Assembly (NCBI RefSeq): GCF_937616625.2
Contig: NC_065571.1
Coordinates: 54,235,651 to 54,299,650 of the forward strand
Reading direction: 5' to 3'
From: Mercurialis annua
Taxonomy: Eukaryota > Streptophyta > Magnoliopsida > Malpighiales > Euphorbiaceae
Length of the DNA stretch: 64,000 bases
In this document: piece by piece, positions 11,626 to 23,878 of the stretch
Layout: each line of letters opens with the position of its first letter
How positions within the stretch are numbered: the first letter of the stretch is position 1
Notes under the pieces: model-generated
What the model was told of the DNA's origin: nothing
The model's database searches: none
Seen by the model: the letters and a program-made list of their open reading frames with translations, nothing else
Program-made: the position numbers and the translations under genes

Positions 11626-12445
11626 GAGGCGCCACCAGGAAACGATCCGTTAGGTTTAGATATGTACACCATGAGAAAGGGTCAGATATTCGTAAATGGC
11701 CGTAGTGTAGGACGACATTGGCCTGCATATAAAGCAAAAGGTAACTGTAAGGATTGTGATTATGCTGGATAATATGGAGATCAGAAATGTAGTTCTAAAT
11801 GTGGACAGCCATCTCAACAATAGTAAGGAAATCATTACCAGCTTTTCTTTAGTTTATCAGAGCAACATTGGAAAATCTTGAGAATGAGATTGATCCCAGG
11901 TATCATATCCCACGCTCATGGCTGAAGCCGTCAGGAAATACATTAGTTGTATTTGAAGAAATGGGTGGTGATCCTAATGGAATTTCTTAGCTAAAGAGAG
12001 TTGTAGGAAGTGTTTGTGCTGATATAGATTATGACTAGCCAGAAATGAAAAGCTGGACGGAGAACATACCAGTCAAACCCAAAGCCCATCTGTGGTGTCC
12101 TCCGGGGAAGAAATTTTCTAAGGTTGTCTTAGCCAGCTATATGGATGTCCTCAAGGAAGATGCGGTTCATATCAACAAGGGAAGTGCCACGCACTAAAGT
12201 CATGGGATCCTTTCACAAGGGTATGTGTATCAACCAACCAATCATGAAATTTTTGCCATATTCTGATCCAATAATCTTCTCTTCCGAGTTTAGAGTCATT
12301 TTGAGTTTCACTTTCATTAAATGCCTTTTCTCGATGTGATCCTCTTGCAGGACTATCTTGGAAAACCATCATGCGATGTACTTGTGGCTCCCGAAAATTT
12401 TGGAGGGGACCCATGTCCAGGAAGTACAAAGAGACTCTCAGTCCA
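11626..12445 (+). pseudogene. Beta-galactosidase (GH35) pseudogene fragment
   Basis: The + strand encodes broken pieces of the C-terminal half of a plant beta-galactosidase. First comes [20 protein letters not shown] with [19 protein letters not shown] and CDYAG, then a stop. Next is [20 protein letters not shown] with GGDPNGIS, then a stop. Then follow KPKAHLWCPPG and finally VLVAPENFGGDPCPGSTKRL. These match in order the jelly-roll region of plant apoplastic BGAL enzymes, after the catalytic barrel. There are several in-frame stops (for example after CDYAG, after GQPSQQ and after NGIS), and the whole catalytic N-terminus is missing. Introns seem partly retained. It cannot make a working enzyme and is an old gene relic. 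Confidence 0.85.
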
Positions 12446-13018
12446 ACTTCAGTGCAGCTAAAATACAGATCAAAATTGAGTTATCAAAAGCATTTTTAGA
12501 AACAAAAAAAAAATTACCGTTTATTAGAATTTTAAAATCATATTCTCAAAGATTATTGTTCTCTACTGAAAAATAACCACATAGTTTGGCAAAGTCAAAT
12601 ATCAGTAACTGTGTATAAAACTATGTACATAAACATGCTCTTGTTAACTTGTTAAGAGCATTTTTATAAATTGGAAAACAAATAATGCTTTGTGAATATT
12701 GTATGTGAAAAACAAGCTATTAGTTCAAAGCAATGGAAGAACAAAAAACAATTTCTTACTTTGGCCTGTGTTGAAATATATACAAATGATGACTGATCCA
12801 AGAAACAAGTTCAAAAATATTGGTATGTCATTATGATGCCCGTGCCCACCAAGTCTCTCATAAAACTAAAAAATTGTAAATCAAGTGCTCAATGGGATTG
12901 TCTAGATCTTGGTCGAGTTCTAAATTTCTTTACCCTGCTAACTCTGCTCATTTTCTAAGAACAGAGTAAATGTTCTCTCGATTAAACTGCAGATAAGACA
13001 GATATCTGCAGACTCTTC
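12446..13018. other. Intergenic between beta-galactosidase relic and the 757-residue gene
   Basis: No coding or repeat structure was recognised. It probably includes the 3' untranslated region of the - strand gene that ends at 13019. Confidence 0.5.
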
Positions 13019-16000
13019 TTAATCATATCTGTTGCTTCCTGCAGCAAAGTCTTCTGGCTCCCAAAGCTTTAATCTACATGTTTCCTTCATCAAGTCATTT
13101 TTTGCCTAAAATATCTTAACATTGCAGCTTAATGAAACAACAAATGCATCTAAATTTAGATAACTAGGATGCTTGGTTATCTAAATTTGCATTTAAAAAA
13201 GAATAAAAGTAGCAAGAGGCGTGATATGCAAGTATGGAGAAGAAGAGGAAACACACTGCCTTTAATCTAAGAACAACCAAGTTTCATGGATACTAACTCA
13301 AAACACATGAGAAAGAAAGCTGACCTTAGTTATCTGATTATAATCGTTAAGAGAGTCTGATTATCAATGTCAATAACTAAGCCAGTTCTGCAAGGAAATG
13401 AGTCTGCAACAAACCCAAAAGCCTCTGAATCCACAAGACAAAGCAGTAGCAACAGCCTTAATCAGACAATAACCAAATCAAAATTTAAAATCAGAACAGA
13501 AAAGGACCAAACATGGACTTACAGGGTGAAAAGGCTGCTCCAAGGCTAGTGGAATAGAGAAAGGACGAACACATATGGAGTGCATCGACCTACAGGTAGC
13601 CTAGGAGCAACTTTAACACTTGGGCTAAGAAAGGAGGAAGCAGCCCCATAGATGAACTACCATTCTCCAGTAGGAAGAAAGAACACTGGGAGATCAGAGA
13701 CAGAACTGGTCTGTGTTGCTATGAAGCATATGAAATATAGTGGCAACAAAACCACAATGGCGAAGTCCTCAATGGACTAACAGATGAATTAGCTTTCAAA
13801 TGGACAGATTAACTGCAAGCTAGTATGACGGACAGAACCTGAGAGGAAAACACTCCAGTAACCTGCATAGAACGAAACATATGGCCTTCACAAAACCCCA
13901 CTTACAGGTAATAATTTGAGACTTAAGTCCATAATGGCATCATCAACATTTTTGTCAATTTTAGACATTTCTTGCCCTTGATGCCTCCATCGCATCAGTT
14001 TATCATGGAGATCCATCAACGTGACATCTCCATCTTCATCAATATTAAGCTCAATTAGCCTCTTGAGGCACTTTATCAAGTACCTGCTCGCCCACAATTT
14101 CACCTGAAAAATTATGACCAGCCCACTTTTTTCATTCTCATATACTGAAGACAACCTCTCAGCAATATCAGTTAAACAAAAAACAATACAGGCCCCTGCA
14201 ACAGCTTCCTTTTTACTACATTCATAAATTCCTGTTACTAAATCTTCTAGCCTCCCAGTTACTTTTCCTATATGGTCCATTCTAGCATTCTTAGATGCTG
14301 AATGAAGCATCCTGCCAGTTGCAGCATGATGCAACAAAAGCTCAAAGCCATCTTCTTTAGCATAACTAGGCCAACCGATCAACAAGCCCAATGGAACTCT
14401 CCTCAAAAGCAGATTGTTCCGCCAAGCCATAAAAGATGAATTTGCCTCGAAAGAGTTTGTGTTGTTTACTGATTTATTACCATACTTAATTAGACTTTGG
14501 AATTCTTTAAGCCAGAGGCCAATGACTTGGCAGTTATACTCATTTCCAATAAAGACATCCTCTTCATAGTCACAATTCTTGGAATTCTTACGTTTCTTCT
14601 TGTTGCCAGCTGTAACCCTTTCAGACTTAACTGAGTCAAATTGTCTGAGAGTCCAAAATTCTGACATTTTAATCAAATTATTAAACAGAAGATCCTGTTG
14701 AGATTGATTATTTGGTCTCAGAATCCAAGCAATGTACCTTGCAGCGGCAGCAGGAATATGTTCCTTATCATTTGTTTGCGTAAATTTAGGTGCTCCTATT
14801 ATCCTTTCCGATTGAAAATTCTTTTGAAAAAAATTGTTGGAGAAGAGTAAAACCGAAGCAAAATAGAACCAATCTGGAAAGCAGATTGCCAGCGCCCTGT
14901 TGTACAATAGTTCAAGTAAGTCATGGAAATGGGATCGAGACATGGTAAACGCCATAGGCTTTATTGATTGAGAAAGGAAATACCAGACAGATTTGGGATC
15001 TATTGATGTAGTCTTCACTGATGATGGCTCACATGTCAGACCAAACTGTTTCCTGAGAAGGGAATCTGGCTTGCATGTCCGATCCACCAACTGTAGAAAA
15101 CTTAAAGATGAGAGCGGCCCAACCAATGTCCTTAGCAAATCATTTTTGTAGGGGAAGTATGCATTAGAAAATGGCAGTCTCGGTCCCAACTCCATAGATA
15201 TGCCCCACCATGTTGGTCTAGATATTACATCTAGTATCACGGAAACTAATTCAGTTAGGAGCACTAGTACTGAACCCAGACCCCTGTTGCATTAGTAACA
15301 AATAAAAATGGTTGTTGTTAAACAATTATTATCTTGTAAAATAGCAAATAGAATGTGAAGTAGTGTAATGCATTTTCCCATAAACACTCTATGATTGCCT
15401 ATGGACAACAACAATTTGGATGACAATGTGAACATAGTTATATAAATAACAATTATGTAAAAGGAAGTGGTTCAGAAAAACTAGTTTGAGTAATTCCTTA
15501 CAATCTAGTCAGCAAGCTGACATGGCAGCAAAGATAAGGAGAACAGATAATTTTTTTAAAATCACCAAGAAAGAAGAAAGTTAGTCACACTTAAGTTAGA
15601 TTGTCCTGTTAACTAAGAGATAGTCTGACTTACATTACTTGAACATTTGTTTAGCAAATTATAAATGTTGTCCTAAAACTGAAGAACACGTCGACCAAAA
15701 ATAAAGAAATAGGAACTCACGTCAACATAAACCAACTGTGCAACATAGCTTTCGCATGAATAAACATAGTTGGAGAAAGCACCAAGCATATAAGGATGGA
15801 TTGCCACTCCGTCCTGTCATAAAACTCCTTGCTCAAAGAAAGAAAAGGTCTTTCTATGGTGTTTTGCAATATATATGAAATATCATGCTTTAAGGGGAGT
15901 GGGTCAAGATACCACGATAGCAACCTGCAGGAAGTTCAAAAACAACTAAACATAAACTTTCGTATAGATGGTGTCACTGAAAGGAAAAAAGATAGCAATA

Positions 16001-16816
16001 AACTAAAACTCGACAAACCTCAATGGTATTTCATGGTTTTCAAGAGAAGATTCTTTAGGCAAGTATACGAGAAGTTTCGAAATAGCTGAGCATTTTCTAT
16101 GAATTGAGTCACTATCCATTAAATGGATCGATGGAACCAAATATCTACAACACGAAGCTGAAACCGCAACTCTAGCAACAGCACTTGCAAGCAAATGAGA
16201 AGGCATCCCTACAAAAGTATTAAATTATCACTACATTATAATATGACATACAAAATTTTACTCTATTCCTACATTAATAAAGCTTAAAATATAGATTCCA
16301 AAATAAAATAAAACTAAGAAGTTTACCTTGTTCTTCTAATTTGGAAACCACGTCATTGACAATTTCAATAAATTCTACACAATTCGGCATTGAAATTAAA
16401 CTACCAATCTGCAGAATCTCTTCGTTCTCTAACCGCAAGACGTTACACCTTATCGAAGAACACAACACGCTAACAATTGTCTTCACTAGATGCTCAATCA
16501 TACAATCAAAAACCTAAAAAAATAAAAAAATCAGAATCAAAATCAAAATTAAGTCAAATAAAAAAAACAATTTGAAGCGAGTTTATACCTGTGGCGCTTT
16601 GAAGCACATGAGAGAGAGAGCCGTATCTAAAACCGTGGCTCGATTATCGTCACCAGTGAGATTGAAAGATCGATTTAGCTTCGAAATCGAGAGATTAACA
16701 CTGTCACTGTTCGAATTTGAATCTTCTGGCGACGGAGTATGCGATAGGGTTAGGGTTTGGAGGTGAAATGCGAGCTTGGAGAAGAGATCGGTTATTTCTG
16801 ATGAATTGACCGCCAT
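13019..16816 (-). CDS. Conserved-looking plant protein of unknown function, 757 aa
   Basis: Six exons read on the - strand: 16816-16589, 16513-16327, 16208-16019, 15924-15721, 15283-13906 and 13105-13019. Phases 0, 1, 2, 2 and 0 join cleanly to 757 residues. The last exon was inferred from a GTAAGT donor at 13905 and an exon reading AKNDLMKETCRLKLWEPEDF before its stop. Without that splice the frame runs seven codons further to a stop at 13888. The start was chosen at MAVNSSEITDLF; in-frame ATGs also exist upstream at 16909 and 16951. The protein is leucine-rich and predicted by eye to be mostly helical, with a basic patch (KKKRKNSK) near residue 490 that could be a nuclear signal. I recognise no named domain. 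It may be an alpha-helical repeat scaffold, but that is a guess. Confidence 0.75.
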
Positions 16817-18768
16817 GGTTGGTGGTCGTCGGCGAATCAGACGGTTAACACTGTTACTGTAGAGCAAAGATGGTGTGATTTTACTGCCACTTTCTAATTT
16901 TCCCGCCATAATTAAACTGGGCCGAACTAAATATTTTGATGACGTGGACACACACTCTGTATAAATTTCCCTCCATATTCATTCTCCTCATTTTGAAAAT
17001 TCAATCTCCTCATTCTGAAAATCCTAAAATCTCTAATCCTCTAAAAACATCACACAAATTAGAAGATGAAGATGAGGACTCTTCATTCGCAAACTACCGG
17101 TAGTTTTAAAACATTTGAATTTTGATTATAATCTTCTAAAACAATTTTATGTAAACTAGTTTTGCATTACGTGATACGCACGTAGCTCGTAATACGACTC
17201 GTCAACTTATATATTTATTAAATTAATAGTAACTATGGCAATGTATTCTATTTATAATCAAATCAATATTAAAATTAGTTAATTTTTTTATTATAAATAA
17301 TATAATACTTCAATTTATTAATTTTTAAAATTAATTAATGTCAATAATATTTACATAATTTATTATAATTATACTAAAATATTTTATGTATAATTGATAT
17401 TAGATTACTTAGAGTTTTTATTGCATTAAAAATTCATCATAAATAATAACGTGTTGTATTTATAATTGAAAAAAAAAAGAGGGGTTTCCATAAATTAGAA
17501 AAATCAAATAGAAAAGTATTGTAATATGATAGAAATTATATTAAAAGTTAAGTATTATTAAAATTAAAGTTTTAATTAGATTAAAAGATATATTAAAAGT
17601 TATAGTCACTATTAGATTAAAAGATATATTATGCGTTTGAGTTTTTATTAAAATAAAGTTCAATTTGAATTATAGAAAAATTTAGCTCCATGGTCTCCGA
17701 ATTCAACATTGAATTCTTGACAGCCACTCTTATCTTTTTTATTAGACTTAAAATCATAGGTTAAACTTTATTTTTACTTATTAAAATACTTATCCTTTCG
17801 ACATTAAATTATTTATATCTCTATATGTTCATAAGTTTACTAAGCAATTACAAATACACTACAATTACATGATTAAAATTAACGTATGATCAAGAACTAA
17901 ATAGGTAATTACATATAATCCAATTTTCAAATGAATTAATGTTGACGATGATGTATAAACAAAAATTAGCCATCAAAATAAGTCATTCCAAACTTAACAC
18001 TGTGTGTCATATACGTGAAGTAGTTTTTTTAGGATTTTATGAGTATTTATTCAAACTAAATTAGATTTAATTATTGAGTGGATCAAAGTTATATAATATA
18101 CTTTTATACTAATTAGGATTCTAATTATAATATATTTTAAAAAATTAATTGATAGCTAATGACAATAAAACCTCTATTTACTATTAAATTAGAAAGGATT
18201 GTTTGGTAAATTTGCCTGTCCCCCCACCATCCGTGCTTTTATATATAGTATAGATAGATATTATCTATTTTAGGGATTCAGATGATGATGGTGAAGAACT
18301 TACCGTGCAGGAAGAGTATTAGATCTCAAATCAATGGTCTATAGCTGAATAAATTACATTTGAATTTTGTGTAATCTTTATACAACATAAAATGCAGTTG
18401 AAAATCATTAATCGATTTATGTATTTACATTTGTGTTTGAATAGATGTGAAAGATCGGGGAGGCTAAGGTATCAGTAGATGACTATTACACGCAAATTGC
18501 TACTAGTCAAACTATGGAGACTGATCTCAACTCCGGTATGTTTTTTTTTTAATTTGTTTTTAAGAGTTTATTATTCTCTTATTTATCATCAAGTAAACTT
18601 ATCTACATATTAATAGATGTTCCGCGTCTACTTTTGATTTGTGAGAATCGGTTTCTACAATTTGTAACTTATGTTAAGATAGTTAGGGATTTTGAAATGA
18701 ATGTGTTTGTTGTTTAAACTATGAATATTAGGTTTTCTGTCTCTATGGTTTTTTTAAATTTAAGCATT
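16817..18768. other. AT-rich intergenic DNA with gene relics
   Basis: Mostly very AT-rich sequence without coding character. A short exon-like frame at about 18450-18535, reading KIGEAKVSVDDYYTQIATSQ and followed by GGTATG, could be a relic of the broken gene that ends near 21.7 kb. Nothing else was recognised. Confidence 0.4.
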
Positions 18769-19000
18769 GTGAAAATTTGGTAGATATAACTTGTTCAGTG
18801 AAAATGGATGATATCACTTGAACTTTAATTTAGGGATTGTGAAAATTTGGTAGATATAATTTGCTCAGTGAAAATGGCTGATGTCACTTGAACTTTAATT
18901 TAGACATTATGAAAATTTGGTAGATATAACTTACTTAGTACAAATGACTGATGTAACTTGAACTTTAATTAAGCATTGTGAAAATTTGGTAGATATAGGG
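18769..19000. repeat. 70-bp tandem repeat, 3.3 copies
   Basis: Units beginning GTGAAAATTTGGTAGATATA start at 18769, 18839, 18909 and 18978 (periods 70, 70 and 69). The copies differ by a few substitutions; the last is truncated after about 20 bases. Confidence 0.95.
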
Positions 19001-19247
19001 CTTTGTTTTAGATTTATTAATGATGTCACTTGAATTGAGGTTGAGATGAGCAATTGTTTTTGTTTGAGATTTATACGATGGCAATTGATTTTTTTAATGT
19101 CAAGTAACTTATAGATACCACAAACATGTTTAATAGCCTTGGAAGGTGTAAGCAAGTAATTTTTTGGTTCAGTGATTAAAGTGTGAAATTTGATGTGTAG
19201 TATTTGTTCTTGTGACGGTTATCATGTTAAATAATTTGTGCTGAAAT

Positions 19248-20091
19248 CAGTGACGGATACAGACTTTTCTTTCAAGGGGGTCCAAATTTAAAATACAAAA
19301 GTTAAAATTGAAATATATTTCTGAATAAAAAAACATAAATTTAAAATATTTTATTTATAAAAATTAATAAATTTATATAAATAACTCATAACATCCTCTT
19401 GTCTTTTCTTTATTTTCTAAAATCATTATATAATTCTATCGTGAATTTTTACAAACTCATTTTAATAGTTAATTTTCCGTCTAATTGCACCATAAACTTT
19501 TAAAATTCATTGTAAAAAATGACCCGTTTAATTGATATTGTAGCCTGACTAGTATAACGTGATCTTTATCCTTAAATTATACCTAATTAACAAATATTTT
19601 TTGATTTTATTTCTAAATTAAGTATATCAAAGTTTGATTTTTTTGTTGTGATCAAAATAAGTTATTAATTGTCAAAATACTTTTATTTATCTATACGGAC
19701 ATTGTTGACTACAATTTAATTAGAAATATTTATTAATTATTTAAGAATAATTTTTAGTGTTTGAAATATGTATATTTTAAAAAGATCATGAAATATTTGA
19801 AATTATATTTTTTTAGTACATGTACCCATAATATTATTCATTTTTCTTTTTAAATTATATAGTGTGATTTTATGGCTATGAGATAGTCGCTAATAGTGAT
19901 TCTCTATTGTCATTATCTTTATTATTAAATACCCAAAATATAATGAACATCCAAAGAAAAACTGGATAAACATATTGGAAAGGAAAGATTTATATATTAA
20001 ACAGACAAAACAACCTAAATAACTCTTAATTTTTTGTTAAATTTCAGGGGGGGCCAATGACCCCCTTGGACCTTTACTAGATCTGTCACTG
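19248..20091. mobile_element. hAT-type non-autonomous element, 844 bp
   Basis: The left end CAGTGACGGATACAGA and the reverse complement of the right end, CAGTGACAGATCTAGT, are inverted copies. Both are followed after 15-20 bases by AAGGGGGTC. The immediate 8-bp flanks, GCTGAAAT and GTTGAAAG, agree at 6 of 8 positions and fit an aged hAT target duplication. No transposase frame is present. Confidence 0.7.
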
Positions 20092-20673
20092 GTTGAAAGA
20101 TTGCTTAAGTGGATATATGATTTTACGGATGTCAAATTAAGAATATGGCTCTAATAGACAAATATACATGGAGGAAGTAATCCTCACCAAGGTGGTAGAT
20201 AAGAGTAATCCTGTTTGATTTCTAAAGTTCCTTCCAAATTATTGAACTTCCATGTACTATCTTGAATTACAAGTTACAGCATTTTTTTCTTATTTTGTGC
20301 AGGACTGGGTCAATTTTAACAGAACCAGTGGGGTTAGTGCTTCTTCTAAATTTAATATTTTCATTATTATTTTTTGGAAACACAGATTGAAAAAGATGAA
20401 AAATGATAGAACAGTGCATGTTTCCAAACCTATTTGAACAACAATACTAACTAATAAGTATCATAAACTAGAAATCACAAGGACTAAGACAAGATCATCA
20501 AATAAACATTAAATTAAATTATAAATTGAGAATTTAACTACATTAATCAGTTGACAATTTATTTATTTATTTTAATTTTATTGCAGATTTGGGTGATGAA
20601 ACACCTAAGATATCCAATGAGGAGGAGATCATGCTCTATACGGTTTTTTTCTAGTTCTTCAACTAGAGACAAG

Positions 20674-20890
20674 TAGGGGCGGACTAAGAAGAGCATATGG
20701 TGGACAATCGCCCACCTTATAATTTTGAGTCCCTTTAAAAACGTTGATATGGAATTGAAAAATATGATTTTGTCATCTTAAATTATATAGTTTGCCCACC
20801 TTAAAATTTATTTTTTGTCAATTTTACTCATCTTATAAAGTTTTACTATAATTTTGACCATCTTATAAAATATTTCTGAGTTCGCCACTA
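20674..20890. mobile_element. hAT-type MITE, 217 bp
   Basis: A perfect 8-bp target duplication, GAGACAAG, lies at 20666-20673 and 20891-20898. The ends TAGGGGCGGACTAAGA and (reverse complement) TAGTGGCGAACTCAGA are inverted repeats. This is a small non-coding hAT derivative. Confidence 0.88.
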
Positions 20891-21079
20891 GAGACAAGAG
20901 TAGGTTATATTGTTATTTTTATTCTTGTAACTTTTTAAATAAAACTAACACTTGTCATTTTTTTGTATTTTTTATTATTAACTCAACTATTCCATTCACA
21001 AAAAAAGTGTTTGCATTGACCATTTCATCAAATATTAAAAGTTTTTCCTTGAAGAGATACAAAAAGGAACTAAGAATTT

Positions 21080-21755
21080 CAGTAACGAGAAAGGCTCGGA
21101 GGGTTTGGTTCTGTTTTCATTGGGAAGCTCCACATATAGGTTTTAAAACTATTTTTTTAATTTTTATCAAATTCAATCTCTAATTATATTTCTGTTATGA
21201 AATTACACAGAAAGTAGTTGTTAAGATGTTGAAATCTAATTCCAATAAAGAATTTTTGAATGAGTTGTTGGTAGCGATTAAACTTGACCATCCTAATTTG
21301 GTCAGACTGATTGGATCATGTTGCTGCCAAAAGAGTAAGCTTCTTGTATACGAATTTCTAAAGGAAGATCTCCAGTCAAAATTAGACGGTTAATATTTTT
21401 TTAACTTCTGTTAGTTAAATTTCTTGGATTTGTTAACTAATATACATTAATTGAACTTCACAACTCTTAAAATTCTGTCAGAGAGATCTTAAATTGACAG
21501 CCAAAACAACTTTTTTTCTTTAATAAGGCAGGTTATCTAGATCTTAAATCGAATTGAAATTTCTTTATAATTTTAAATCGAATCGAATTTGTCGGTTTGG
21601 TCTAAATGATATGCTTATTTTATTGCCTTGATATTTCAGGTTAGTAATGATTTGACACGTGACGTAATGTCTATTGCCCGACGATCATGAGCCATGATCC
21701 GCAGTTTCGGCCCAGCATTTCCACCATGATTGGCCAATTAAAGGAATTGGTCTAA
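21080..21755 (+). pseudogene. Receptor-like kinase relic (N-lobe and C-terminal end only)
   Basis: Around 21090-21135 one frame gives GGFGSVFIGKLHI, a kinase glycine-rich loop. An exon at 21211-21388 gives KVVVKMLKSN, then FLNELLVAIKLDHPNLVRL and LLVYEFLKEDLQ, the beta-3 lysine, helix-C and hinge of a receptor-like kinase. At 21684-21755 a third piece reads IMSHDPQFRPSISTMIGQLK and ends in a stop, matching the C-terminal end of such kinases. The catalytic loop (HRD), the DFG motif and everything between are absent, and the pieces need frame changes. It is therefore a dead, internally deleted copy. Upstream exon-like scraps at 18.4, 20.3 and 20.6 kb may belong to the same gene. Confidence 0.75.
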
Positions 21756-21789
21756 ACCTTCTAAAAGGATTTGCAATCACGTAAATGTG

Positions 21790-23100
21790 AAACTTATAAT
21801 ATTAGTGTGTCTAATATACTCTTATAATTTGTTCAAAACATTAAGATAGTACTTGAATTTTCAGAGTTGACCAAAACACCTTCGTAATTTTGCTTGAATT
21901 TATTAATGTTAGTAGCTTAGAACTTAAAAGGCAAAACTCATACTAAGGCCTTTGTATTATATTAGTTTTGTTAGAGAGACCCCTACTCCAAAATTGTTCA
22001 CGTTGGGGGTGTCCCTGTACCTTGACAAATCCCGATTATAACACCCCCACGTGGATGGAAAATGGCAAGTTGTGAGCGGAGCGGGGTTCGGCGGCCGCTC
22101 GCCTTATGGCTGACTTTTCGATCTGAAAATGATTTGAAAAATGGAGTCGCCACATAGTTCAACTAGAAAATGCATTTAACCGACTAGATAGCCTTACTCG
22201 CCTCCGGTAAGACTATTGTGCATCGGACAAAGACCAGGGTTCGTGGACCTCCCCGAGACTCTTGTGCTTGACTTATCGGTTACCGGCTTTATTTACTGGA
22301 CATATTCGTTTTATATCTCATCTCAACAGTATATGCAGTTCACAGGATATGAAAGCTGTAAATAAACAGTGATGAAAGCAGTAAACACGTTTGACGCGCA
22401 TATGACTCGATCTGGACTGACATTTGAGGCTAGTAGCAGGTACTCCTAAGCATACAATATCTAACCTTAGAGGTTTCTAGCAAATAGTCATAAGTCTGGC
22501 TGGTCTAGATTGATTACATGCACAAAGCCTAAACCGGATGTATAAGCGTGATTGATTGATTTTATGAGGTGAGTCTTGAAAAACCTATACAACTATTACT
22601 ACATTTTCGTATTAGTCCTATGATATCTAGGTGATAGGCTGTATTTGCATTAATAAGTCAATTTTAGGTGAATAGTCCTTTAGCCGGTTATTATTGGATT
22701 TGGATCCTTTTGGAAGGCAGTAAACATTGCTAGCATGCTCAGGGGCAGTTGGATATACATACAAGGTAGGAATATTTTTAAACCTCGTTGACTTTAAGTG
22801 CCTGACACTCGCGCGGGTTTTGACCATCGGTCTGGTCAGAATGGGCTCTCGGTCAGATCATGGGAGCTGCGCGTCTCATTGATCTGGTTCTAGTGGTCTG
22901 ATCTGGAGTCAATTTCGAGTTCGGGTTAGCCCGGAATTGGCTTTGGAAGTTCCTGGTTTGCTGGGCCTCGGGCTCGTGGGTAGGTTTATACACTATGTTA
23001 CATATGTGGACTTTTAAGTCCGTTTTATATCGGATCTGGCCCATTACATTACAAAATAAGATTCTACACTAAATTATCTACGTCTGGATTCAAACTGGGC
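21790..23100. other. GC-richer repeat-like DNA, possible retroelement remnant
   Basis: From about 22050 the base composition changes to GC-richer sequence without open frames. It includes AAATGGAGTCGCCACATAG and GACTTATCGGTTACCGG, which I associate with dispersed plant retroelement DNA, though I cannot name the family. No LTR pair, primer-binding site or polyprotein frame is visible. Confidence 0.35.
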
Positions 23101-23220
23101 CTGATTTGGAGTCCGGATGGGCGCGGAAACACGTTTTGAAGTCTGGATTGCGTCTGAAAGGATCTGGAGCGAATCTGGAAGGTCTGGCAAAGGAGGAGCA
23201 CGACGCCAACTTGGAGTGCC

Positions 23221-23303
23221 GGCGCCGGCAGCTTAAGGTGGCGGCGTCGTTTTGTTGTGGCGGCGCCGGCAGTTTAAGGTGGCGGCGTCGTTTTGTTGCG
23301 GCG
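23221..23303. repeat. 41-bp GC-rich duplication
   Basis: GGCGCCGGCAG followed by TTAAGGTGGCGGCGTCGTTT occurs at 23221 and again at 23262. It is the most GC-rich spot in the window and lies at the edge of the repeat-like block. Confidence 0.85.
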
Positions 23304-23878
23304 GCGTCGCCGGTTCGTCGACAGCAGTTCTGTGATTTTTGTTTTGCTTCGTTCTCACTCGTTTTAGCTCCATTTTTCATGCAGAAATAGTCAAAACAAC
23401 ATAAAATCAAACAAGGAATCCAAAAAACACATAACGGAGTGTTTAAAGGTCATCTAGACAAATTTATTTTTCTGGGCAGCAAGTACGTTTTTCAAGTTTT
23501 CATAGCAAAACAAGCTAAACTCTCCTCGAAACATGCATTATAAGAGCTCTAGATTAACTAGGTTTATATATTTGAGCTTAAACATGATTAATTACAGCAA
23601 TTTAACATGTCTATCGTCGAATTTCATGGCAATTATTGAAAACATCGAATTGGTTATTTATAGCTATTTTAATGGCGAAATTAGCAAATAATCTAAACAC
23701 GCAACCTAAGCATTCAAATTCAACAAGCATGAATATGAAACAATAAAAGTGATAAAAAATGGTCCTCAGAAATACCGTTCTGAGTCCTTGACTCGTTTGA
23801 TGGCGAAGTGGATGCGGAATCCAGCTTTGAATATGTGCAGGGCTTGCGTTCTTGGAGAATCAAAGCGTTCTTAGTGTT

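Noticed and set aside
13367..13549. 60-codon frame on the + strand
   Set aside because: It lies within the last intron of the 757-aa gene and shows no family features.
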